A program made the position numbers and the translations under genes. The notes below the pieces were generated by a model that saw nothing but the letters and a program-made list of their open reading frames with translations, was not told the origin of the DNA and searched no databases. A stretch of 64,000 nt of DNA, taken from the NCBI RefSeq assembly GCF_010450875.1, contig NZ_CP048422.1, positions 1 to 64,000 on the forward strand. The letters run 5' to 3'. The stretch is from Sphingomonas insulae. Lineage in GTDB: Bacteria; Pseudomonadota; Alphaproteobacteria; Sphingomonadales; Sphingomonadaceae. The first letter of the stretch is position 1, and each line of letters starts with the position of its first letter. Positions 37,386-45,449 of this stretch are shown piece after piece.

Positions 37386-38444
37386 ATGACGATCGTCCCT
37401 GTGATCCTTTCCGGAGGATCCGGCACCCGGCTGTGGCCGATGTCCCGGCCGGAGATGCCAAAGCAGCTGCTGGCGCTGACCGCCGAGGAGACCATGCTGC
37501 AGCTGACCGCCAGCCGCACGCATGGCGAGGCATTCGCCGCGCCGATCGTCGTCGCCAATGCGCGGCACGCCGATCACATCGACGAACAGCTTGCCGCGAT
37601 CGGTGCCGCTCCCCAGGCGGTGATCCTGGAGCCGGTCGCGCGCAACACCGCGCCGGCGATCGCGCTGGCCGCATTGGCGGCCGGTACCGAAGACGCGTTG
37701 CTGGTCATGCCGTCGGATCACGTCATCGCCAATGTCGCGGCCTTCCATGCCGCGATCGACGCGGCGATGCCGCTGGTTGCCGATGGCTGGCTGGTGACCT
37801 TCGGCATCGCGCCGGACGCGCCCGAGACCGGCTATGGCTGGATCAAGATCGGCGAGCCGCTGGTGGACGGCGTCCACCGCGTCGCGCGGTTCGTCGAGAA
37901 GCCGATCCGCGCGCGCGCCGAAGAGATGTTGGCGGCGGGCGACCACGCCTGGAACGGCGGCATCTTCCTGTTCCGCGCCGACATCTTTCTTGGCGAACTG
38001 GCGGCGCATGCGCCGGCGATGCTGACCGCGACGCAGGACGCGATGCGACTGGCCCGGCGCGAGGGAACGCGCATCCATCCCGATGCGGACGCCTTTGCCG
38101 CATCGCCGTCCGATTCGATCGACTATGCAGTGATGGAGCGCGCCGAGCGGGTCGCAGTGGTGCCCGTCGACATGGGCTGGAACGACGTCGGCAGCTGGGA
38201 CGCGTTGCACGCGATCAGCGACCTAGACAGTGACGGCAATGCCCACCGCGGCGAGGTGCTGGCGATCGACACGCGCGGTTGCCTGATCCGGTCCGATGGT
38301 ATCCGCATCGCAGCGGTCGGCATCAGCGACCTGATCGTGGTGGCGAGCGGCAATGACGTATTGATCCTGCCGCGCGGGCGCAGTCAGGAGATCAAGCAGT
38401 TGATCGAGGCGATGAAGAGCGGAGGAAAAGGGAGCGATCAGTAA
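37386..38444 (+). CDS. Mannose-1-phosphate guanylyltransferase
   Basis: A 352-aa nucleotidyltransferase making GDP-mannose from GTP and mannose-1-phosphate. The N-terminal signature LSGGSGTRLWPMSRPEMPKQ (8-27) and further motifs EPVARNTAPAIALAA, MPSDHVI, FVEKP and NDVGSWDAL are all present. It lacks the C-terminal cupin domain of the bifunctional ManC/AlgA form, so it is the monofunctional type. It is divergent from the exopolysaccharide sugar transferase, with a 159-base promoter region between the starts, consistent with supplying GDP-mannose to the polysaccharide. AAGGAG lies 13 bases before the ATG, a wide spacing. It overlaps the convergent DUF3429 gene by 7 bases. Confidence 0.93.
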   Translation: MTIVPVILSGGSGTRLWPMSRPEMPKQLLALTAEETMLQLTASRTHGEAFAAPIVVANARHADHIDEQLAAIGAAPQAVILEPVARNTAPAIALAALAAGTEDALLVMPSDHVIANVAAFHAAIDAAMPLVADGWLVTFGIAPDAPETGYGWIKIGEPLVDGVHRVARFVEKPIRARAEEMLAAGDHAWNGGIFLFRADIFLGELAAHAPAMLTATQDAMRLARREGTRIHPDADAFAASPSDSIDYAVMERAERVAVVPVDMGWNDVGSWDALHAISDLDSDGNAHRGEVLAIDTRGCLIRSDGIRIAAVGISDLIVVASGNDVLILPRGRSQEIKQLIEAMKSGGKGSDQ

Positions 38445-38899
38445 CTGATCGTCCAAGCCCACAGGCCCGCCAGCCCGGCCGCGCCGATCAGCAGCTGGCG
38501 GGGTCGCAGCGTCGCGAAATAGGCCGGCGCATTGCCGGCCAGCGCCGCCCGGCGATCGAGCAGGGCGGCCAGTACATAGCCGATCACCAGCGGCAATAAC
38601 GCCATCGAAGGGCGTCCGATCACCAGCGCCAGCCCGGCGAGGGTGAAATAGGTGATGCATGTGGCGATCTCGACCGGCTTGGACGCGCGCGGATAACCGA
38701 ATCCGAAACCGCGCCGCACGCCCGCCAGAAAGGCAAGGATCAGCGCGCCCCAAATGATGCCGAGCTGTACCGCCCAGAACGGCCAAGGCTGCGGCAGCAG
38801 CCACGCGCCCGCACCGGCCGCGACCAGCGGCAGCATCGGGCCGTAGCCAAGGATCATCCCGTCGGCGGGAACGTCGGGGCGGGTCGCATCGTGGTTCAT
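38438..38899 (-). CDS. DUF3429 family membrane protein
   Basis: A 153-aa inner-membrane protein with about five short helices (GYGPMLPLVAAGAGAWLL, WPFWAVQLGIIWGALILAFL, ITYFTLAGLALVIG, LLPLVIGYVLAALLD and a last one ending LWAWTISY). The GYGPMLPL start and the HWGALI/IWGALILAFLAGVRRGF segment are the family pattern. Function is unknown. Its 3' end overlaps the convergent guanylyltransferase gene by 7 bases. Confidence 0.83.
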   Translation of the reverse strand: MNHDATRPDVPADGMILGYGPMLPLVAAGAGAWLLPQPWPFWAVQLGIIWGALILAFLAGVRRGFGFGYPRASKPVEIATCITYFTLAGLALVIGRPSMALLPLVIGYVLAALLDRRAALAGNAPAYFATLRPRQLLIGAAGLAGLWAWTISY

Positions 38900-38953
38900 C
38901 GCAGGGAAACGGGCAGAGCGGCGGCCGGTTGCAGGCGGCGACCGATCGTCGCG

Positions 38954-39994
38954 TCAGTCCATAGCGCGCAAGACCTGCCTGACCTGTGCGGCCGGCGCTT
39001 CCGGCGGGATCGAGACGACGACGCCGTCCGGCAGCGTGACGACGATACAATCCGCAGGATGTACCGCCTTGCGGTCGTGCGGTGCAGCGCCCGCCTTGAC
39101 CGGAGCGGCGGCAGTCTGCGGAGCGGCTGCGCTCGCCAATGCCGCCACCGGTGCGGCGGCGGTGGCCGCACCCGCGATCGGCCTTGGATACATCCGCTCG
39201 ATGAAATCATAGTCGCTGCGATCGATGTCCAAGCCGCCGAGGATGGGCTTGCCGTTCGTCGTCAGGCTGCCGGGAATCTGGTAGCACATGATCGACAGCG
39301 CATCGGGCCTGGGCGTCCCCATCAGCGATCGCTCCTCGAGCGGTGTCAGCAGCTGGGCGCGGGTCTGCGCTTCGGACCAGCCCTCCGTTTCCAGATAATA
39401 GCGAAACACCTCTTTCTCATCGAGCAACGCGATCAGCTCGCCGCGCATATGTTCGTGCGGACAACCCAGCGTATGACCGGTTTCGTGGCGGACGACCCGG
39501 CACAATTCCTCCTCGCTCGTCGCAGCTGAAAAACCGTCGAGGTTCATGGTCGGCTGGCCTGCCGGGATCAGCAGCACGTCGGTGCCGATATACGACCAAT
39601 GGCCACCGCCCGGCGCGGTGGCGATCCGCACCTGCGCGTTCGCCGCTGCCTTGTCCGTCGGGTAGAAGACGATGTTGGCCGGCGTCGCGCCGGAACGCGG
39701 GTCGTTCGCCCAGGCGTTCATGTGTCGCAGCACCTTGGCGTGGAAGTCGGGATCGTCATTGTCGAGGAAGCCCACCGACAGCGAGACCCCGCGCGCACCC
39801 CAGTATTTCGAGGTGAGGATGGCGATCTGACTGCTGGTGAGGGGGGTGCCGTCCGGCGTGGTGACCAGCGGTGACACCAAGGGGTGGTTGGTAGGGTTGA
39901 TCGCCGAGGCATTCTCCCCCGCCCTGATCGAGAGGTGGCGGTCCAGCCGTTTCGGCGTGCAGGCGATCGGCGGCACGTCAATCTTATCGGTCAT
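38954..39994 (-). CDS. Astacin/M12-like zinc metallopeptidase, last gene of the DUF2589-like operon
   Basis: A 346-aa metallopeptidase. The zinc motif RHETGHTLGCPHEH has ligands His170, His174 and His180 and catalytic Glu171, with a Met-turn at SIMCY (Met236), close to the SIMHY of astacins. No signal peptide or propeptide is visible: the N-terminus MTDKIDVPPIACTPKRLDRH is soluble. After about residue 270 there is an Ala-rich linker and a 35-residue end with VVTLPDGVVVSIPPEAP. The start was chosen by the 11-base overlap with the upstream small gene. The active site is complete, so it is likely an active protease; the lack of export signal and its neighbours suggest a role inside the cell or delivery by an unusual route (inference). 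Confidence 0.85.
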   Translation of the reverse strand: MTDKIDVPPIACTPKRLDRHLSIRAGENASAINPTNHPLVSPLVTTPDGTPLTSSQIAILTSKYWGARGVSLSVGFLDNDDPDFHAKVLRHMNAWANDPRSGATPANIVFYPTDKAAANAQVRIATAPGGGHWSYIGTDVLLIPAGQPTMNLDGFSAATSEEELCRVVRHETGHTLGCPHEHMRGELIALLDEKEVFRYYLETEGWSEAQTRAQLLTPLEERSLMGTPRPDALSIMCYQIPGSLTTNGKPILGGLDIDRSDYDFIERMYPRPIAGAATAAAPVAALASAAAPQTAAAPVKAGAAPHDRKAVHPADCIVVTLPDGVVVSIPPEAPAAQVRQVLRAMD

Positions 39995-40355
39995 GATAGA
40001 TGTCCTGCGTCTTCGAGGGATCGGTAGCCGCGGCGAACCGGGCGATGCGGCGACCATCGACGCAGGCGACGATGCCGGCGCTGGTCCAGTACAGCTCGAT
40101 CGTCGTCGCCGCCCAGCCCGCACGGCGACGAATTCGCCGCCGCCGCCGAGCGAACCAGCCCGACAGGAGCGACCGCGATTCGACCGCCGCGCCCCGCGGC
40201 GGCCGCAGTATGGTAGCCCATAGCGCGTCGCCCTCCGGCACCTGTCGCGCCAGCATGGGAATGGCCAGGCGCAACCGGATGAGGCGACCGGACGCGGCAG
40301 GCGGCGCGGTCGCTGCGGCGATCATCCCGCCGGCGATTTCGCCCAGGCTGATCAT
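39984..40355 (-). CDS. Hypothetical basic protein, 123 aa, in the DUF2589-like operon
   Basis: I do not recognise this protein. It begins MISLGEIAGGMIAAATAPPA and has a very basic centre (ARRRRRIRRRAG), ending SKTQDIYHDR. The ATG at 40355 overlaps the TGA of the preceding 84-aa gene as ATGA, a sign of translational coupling; the frame is open further upstream to 40373. It in turn overlaps the protease gene by 11 bases. The N-terminus could form an amphipathic or weak membrane segment. The only clue to function is its fixed place between the small gene and the protease. Confidence 0.7.
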   Translation of the reverse strand: MISLGEIAGGMIAAATAPPAASGRLIRLRLAIPMLARQVPEGDALWATILRPPRGAAVESRSLLSGWFARRRRRIRRRAGWAATTIELYWTSAGIVACVDGRRIARFAAATDPSKTQDIYHDR

Positions 40356-40606
40356 TCGTCGTCGTCCAGCCATGCCGGCTTGCGGGCGAAACCGACATGA
40401 TAGGAGACGAGCTGGAAGACGTGGCTGCCATTCGCATCCATGTGGATGCAGGGCGTCTGTTCGACTGCGATCACCTTGCCACGCGGCAGTTCGTGCAGGC
40501 AGCGATTGAGCATCGCCATCGTTTCCTGCACGTCCTGCGTCGTCACCCGTCCGTCGGCGCCACCGACGGCGATCCGCTTGACGAAGGTGATGTCGGACAG
40601 CTTCAC
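40352..40606 (-). CDS. Hypothetical small protein, 84 aa, in the DUF2589-like operon
   Basis: An 84-aa soluble protein starting at a GTG (MKLSDITFVKRIAVGG). It has a helical segment (TTQDVQETMAMLNRCLHELP) followed by predicted beta strands (GKVIAVEQTP, HVFQLVSYHVGFA) and an acidic end (AWLDDDE). No family is recognised. It lies 16 bases after the first DUF2589-like gene and its stop overlaps the next start (ATGA). The size and layout would suit an accessory or chaperone protein, but this is inference only. Confidence 0.7.
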   Translation of the reverse strand: MKLSDITFVKRIAVGGADGRVTTQDVQETMAMLNRCLHELPRGKVIAVEQTPCIHMDANGSHVFQLVSYHVGFARKPAWLDDDE

Positions 40607-40622
40607 GGCCTGGCGCTGCCCG

Positions 40623-41408
40623 TCAGGCCTTGCTGAGGACGTAGTGGCTGCCGTCGTGGAGATCGACCGTGCCGGCCGCCTGCAGCGGGGCGGATGCCGC
40701 GGTCGGCGCAGCGCTGCGCGCCGGATCGCCGGAAATCGTCGCGGCAGCGCGCGGCGCGGCCTGGGCGGCCGGCGCGGTCTTGGCGTCGGTGATCGTCTTG
40801 GGCGCGATGGCGGTGTTCATCATGTCCAGCACGCGCGCCAGCCCCTCGGGCATGCCGGTATCCACCGCCCGGACCTGGACGTGATATTTCGCCGACTGAT
40901 CGGTTTGACGCGTGTTTTCTTTATGCGTAGCGACCGATCCCTCGACATGAACCTTGAGGCTGAACGGCCCCCAGCCGACGCTGGCGTCCGCCGCGAACGA
41001 CCCCTTCTTGTCTTCGGTTTCGCTCGATCGTTCGCTGTTCTTCACCTCCATGTCGAAGGTGATGTCGACCGTCTCGATGCCCAGCGACGGGATCTTGACG
41101 ATGGCGAGCAGCGGCACGTCGAGTTCCACCGTCTCATGCGGCAGGTTGCCGTTGGTATCGGCAATCCCGCCCGCCTTTGGCCGGTTGAACTTGAACGCGA
41201 CATTGCGGGTGTCGAACGTATCGGGACTGAAGACGATCGTATCATTCGTGTCCGACGGTTTGTCCCGCGGCACGAAGCCGACGTGCTGGATGAACTGCGC
41301 GGTCGCATTGGCGAGACGGACCTGCGCGTCGCACGCCGCCATCAATGGGCCGCCGATCAGGTCGCCCATCGGCAGGCCGCGGAACTGGTCACCCATGTTG
41401 ATAGGCAT
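40623..41408 (-). CDS. DUF2589-like protein A, 261 aa
   Basis: A soluble 261-aa protein that I match to the DUF2589 family from its N-terminus (FRGLPMGDLIGGPLMAACDA, QVRLANATAQFI) and its core of alternating beta strands (ELDVPLLAIVKIPSLGIETV, then ITFDMEV). A Ser/Glu/Lys loop follows, then a second strand region and an Ala/Pro-rich tail. Function is unknown. The gene has a strong ribosome binding site (AAGGAG, 8 bases before ATG) and starts 3 bases after the stop of DUF2589-like protein B, with which it shares the VPLL...IE core pattern, so the two look like diverged paralogues. No signal peptide. Confidence 0.8.
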   Translation of the reverse strand: MPINMGDQFRGLPMGDLIGGPLMAACDAQVRLANATAQFIQHVGFVPRDKPSDTNDTIVFSPDTFDTRNVAFKFNRPKAGGIADTNGNLPHETVELDVPLLAIVKIPSLGIETVDITFDMEVKNSERSSETEDKKGSFAADASVGWGPFSLKVHVEGSVATHKENTRQTDQSAKYHVQVRAVDTGMPEGLARVLDMMNTAIAPKTITDAKTAPAAQAAPRAAATISGDPARSAAPTAASAPLQAAGTVDLHDGSHYVLSKA

Positions 41409-41411
41409 CGT

Positions 41412-42035
41412 TCAATCTCCTTGTCTGGGGCTGGATCGGTCGGACGGGATTGCGTCCGGCGAGATACCGGGCGTGGTCAGCTTGTTCAGTTGGGTCAGCA
41501 GCCGCAGCAACGCCTCGCTCGGCGGCGCCGACCGGACGCGGATCGACAGGCGGGCGGTCGGGCCGGCGGGGTCGGTACGATTGCCGACGCCGACGCTGAG
41601 CGAGCGCTTCGGATCGCCGCTGCCGACCGGCGCCGATGCCGCGGCCGGCGCATTCGCCGCCTGCGGCAGCGGGCGATCCAGCGAGGGAATGGCGGGAACG
41701 TCGATCGGCGCGCCGCCGTCGCGGACGGTCAGCGGATCGGCGGGTGCGTGCAGATCCTCCAGACCGCCCAGTTCGACATCGAGGTCGATGCGCATCGATT
41801 CGATCGCCAGCAGCCGGCTTTCGACCAGCGACAGCAGCGGCACGCTCATGTCTTCGTGGTCGGGAACGGCGCCCGGGGCGCGGGGCATGCGGATGTGGAG
41901 GCCATAGGGGCGGCCGTCCTTGTCGAAGCGGCGACGCACCAGGGCGAGGAAGGCGTTTTCGACCATCCCCTGCGCCTCGACGATCGCCGAGGCGACGGAG
42001 CCGACGAGGTCGTGAAGGCCGATCTTTCCCGTCAT
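41412..42035 (-). CDS. DUF2589-like protein B, 207 aa, first gene of the operon
   Basis: A 207-aa soluble protein. Its N-terminus (GLHDLVGSVASAIVEAQGMV) and the strand region MSVPLLSLVESRLLAIESMR followed by IDLDVELG parallel DUF2589-like protein A. A Pro/Ala-rich linker (about 115-160) separates a short C-terminal beta part (LSVGVGNRTDPAGPTARLSI). The start MTGKIGLHD was chosen because GGGAG lies upstream and protein similarity begins there; the frame is open to 42065. It is the first gene of the five-gene minus-strand operon. Its promoter must lie in the 330-base spacer to groEL. The family assignment is by similarity of pattern, not by a search. Confidence 0.7.
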   Translation of the reverse strand: MTGKIGLHDLVGSVASAIVEAQGMVENAFLALVRRRFDKDGRPYGLHIRMPRAPGAVPDHEDMSVPLLSLVESRLLAIESMRIDLDVELGGLEDLHAPADPLTVRDGGAPIDVPAIPSLDRPLPQAANAPAAASAPVGSGDPKRSLSVGVGNRTDPAGPTARLSIRVRSAPPSEALLRLLTQLNKLTTPGISPDAIPSDRSSPRQGD

Positions 42036-42367
42036 TCCGCCCGCTCCCGTGATTGACGGGACCATGACCGAACGCGGCGGACAGGGTTAATCGAGATACA
42101 ACCAAAACGGTCGGTTACAGCGGTCGATATGTCCGCTCCGGCGTCAGCACGGGCTTGCGAGATGGGGGATGCCGCCGATGGGTGTGGCGCGCGCGCCCTC
42201 GGATACGACGAAGGCCGGAGGATCGCTCCCCCGGCCTTGCGTTTTTCGGTGACGGACAGCGGCGGAGCCGCTGTCTGGACGTCAGACGTGTCTGGCGGCG
42301 CGGCCGCCAGCACGCTGGCCGCTTCCGATCTTGTGTCCGGGGCTGGTTCCCCTGCCCCGGTCCAACA
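42036..42367. other. Spacer between groEL and the DUF2589-like operon with several hairpins
   Basis: This 332-base spacer has no gene that I can support. It holds four hairpins: 42211-42238 (AAGGCCGG with CCGGCCTT), a perfect 9-bp stem at 42255-42275 with a GGA loop, a perfect 8-bp stem at 42292-42310, and a 7-bp stem at 42337-42360 just after groEL. The groEL-proximal ones probably form the 3' end of its transcript. The part from 42036 to about 42200 should contain the promoter of the DUF2589-like operon; I see no clear -35/-10 pair in it. Confidence 0.6.
42211..42245 (+). terminator. Hairpin with T-run on the plus strand, downstream of groEL
   Basis: An 8-bp perfect stem with a 12-base loop is followed by GCGTTTTT. 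The T-run is on the plus strand, whereas groEL is read from the minus strand, so the terminator faces the wrong way for groEL. It may block antisense transcription into groEL, or work in both directions with a weak U-tract on the other side. Confidence 0.5.
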
Positions 42368-44053
<1,686 letters not shown>

Positions 44054-44089
44054 CTACGTCCGGGTCGAAATCGCCCCCGGACGGCAGGA

Positions 44090-44377
44090 TCAGCCGACGA
44101 TCCCGAGGATGTCGGATTCCTTCATGATGAGCAGGTCGTCGCCATCGACCTTGACCTCGGTGCCCGACCACTTGCCGAACAGGATCTTGTCGCCGGCCTT
44201 GACGTCGAGCGGGGTGATCGTGCCGTTCTCGGCGCGAGTGCCGGTGCCGACGGCGACGACTTCGCCCTCCTGCGGCTTTTCCTTGGCGGTGTCCGGGATG
44301 ATGATCCCGCCAGCCGTCTTTTCCTCGGCCTCGACGCGCTTCACGAGGACGCGGTCATGCAACGGACGAAAAGTCAT
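44090..44377 (-). CDS. groES: Co-chaperonin GroES
   Basis: A 95-aa protein that caps the GroEL ring as a heptamer. The sequence [20 protein letters not shown], the mobile loop [18 protein letters not shown] and [20 protein letters not shown] are typical. It is the first gene of the groESL operon, with GAGGGAC before the start. The CIRCE operator and promoter lie 37-100 bases upstream of its ATG. Confidence 0.98.
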   Translation of the reverse strand: MTFRPLHDRVLVKRVEAEEKTAGGIIIPDTAKEKPQEGEVVAVGTGTRAENGTITPLDVKAGDKILFGKWSGTEVKVDGDDLLIMKESDILGIVG

Positions 44378-44413
44378 TGCGAAGTCCCTCTTTCAACCAG
44401 TGTTACAGATTTC

Positions 44414-44438
44414 TGGCACTCACAATATGCGAGTGCCA
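44414..44438 (-). promoter_or_regulatory. CIRCE operator (HrcA binding site) of groESL
   Basis: The arms TGGCACTC (44414-44421) and GAGTGCCA (44431-44438) are perfect inverse complements separated by 9 bases, which matches the CIRCE consensus (TTAGCACTC-N9-GAGTGCTAA) except at the outermost bases. It lies in the groES leader, at or just after the predicted transcription start. HrcA binding here would repress groESL until heat shock. Confidence 0.92.
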
Positions 44439-44446
44439 ACGCCGGG

Positions 44447-44475
44447 GATATGTGGCGGAGACCACAGGACGTCAA
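44447..44475 (-). promoter_or_regulatory. Candidate groESL promoter
   Basis: Read on the minus strand, TTGACG (44475-44470) and CATATC (44452-44447) are separated by 17 bases, and CIRCE follows directly. The preceding bases (TTCTTGAC) and the CACATAT around the -10 also resemble alphaproteobacterial heat-shock (RpoH) promoters. Either sigma factor, or both, could use it. Confidence 0.65.
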
Positions 44476-44534
44476 GAACGATCCGGTAAAAATGCGGTCG
44501 TCCGACGGTGGCGCACTGTCGATTGTCATTCCGG

Positions 44535-45305
44535 TCAATCTCGCGGAATTATCCAGATCGTTCGATCGAACAGGTAACGCAGGGTGATCTCGGAGGGGTC
44601 ATAACGTACGCGCGCCATCAGCACCGCACACGTAGCCCTATCGAGAGAGGGAACCTGCGAACTGACGACGATGCGACATTCCGTCGCCTTGCCACCGGCG
44701 TCGATGACAACCAACGCTTTGACCACACCTTGTTGGTCGTGGCGGAGCGCGTCGTTCGGATAATCGCTTGCCTTGAACCACCGCGTAAGCGGCAGGGGAT
44801 CGTCAATCATCGCATCAGCGTTCGCGCCCCAGGACGCGAGCAATGCGCCACCGCACTGCTTGGCTGCCGCCACCGCCTTATCGATGCCCTTTACCGGAAC
44901 CACGATCGGATCACCGCTCGTAATACCATCGATCGACACCGCCTGTGCAGACAGCAGATGGTCCCATGCTTCACGATTAAACGAAATTCGGACGGCCGCA
45001 TGGCCCGACGCACTCGCGAGGTCCGACGCAACCACTTGGAATGCCTCCTGCCCTGGTGACATGTGAACGACGACTGGTTTATTGCCAGGCCGCGTCATGC
45101 CCTCGGGAAGAAGCAAGACAAAATCTCCCATTCCGGTGACGGGATTGGTATCGATGGCGAGCGTGGCAGACTTCGCCTGGACGTCGAACGAGCGCGTGAT
45201 GACACATTGGTTGGCGTCATAATTAACGCCCCACCTGGATTCGGTACGAATGGCAGTCGTCGGCGATGCGACCTGAAGCGATAACGCGATCAAACCCAGG
45301 ACCAC
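44535..45305 (-). CDS. Exported protein with a TonB C-terminal-like domain
   Basis: A 256-aa protein from a GTG start with a signal peptide (MVLGLIALSLQVASPTTA). The last 90 residues resemble the C-terminal domain of TonB: RWFKASDYPNDALRHDQQG, VVKALVVIDAGGKATECRIV, then LDRATCAVLMARVRYDP. There is no proline-rich periplasm-spanning linker and no stable membrane anchor, so it is not a normal energy transducer. Similar stand-alone proteins are frequent in sphingomonads and are of unknown role. Two Cys (ECRIV and ATCAV) may pair. The alternative ATG at 45307 is out of frame. Confidence 0.78.
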   Translation of the reverse strand: MVLGLIALSLQVASPTTAIRTESRWGVNYDANQCVITRSFDVQAKSATLAIDTNPVTGMGDFVLLLPEGMTRPGNKPVVVHMSPGQEAFQVVASDLASASGHAAVRISFNREAWDHLLSAQAVSIDGITSGDPIVVPVKGIDKAVAAAKQCGGALLASWGANADAMIDDPLPLTRWFKASDYPNDALRHDQQGVVKALVVIDAGGKATECRIVVSSQVPSLDRATCAVLMARVRYDPSEITLRYLFDRTIWIIPRD

Positions 45306-45449
45306 ATTCCCCCCCTCCGGACATCGTCAAAAACGAACCTAGTTCATTGCTGATGTCAAGCAAGCCCTTCCGTCTTACAAACCTAACACGGCCCGTTGCA
45401 TGGCACCCCCGCCTCCTCTACCGCACACCGTAACTAAGAGGAGCAAGGC

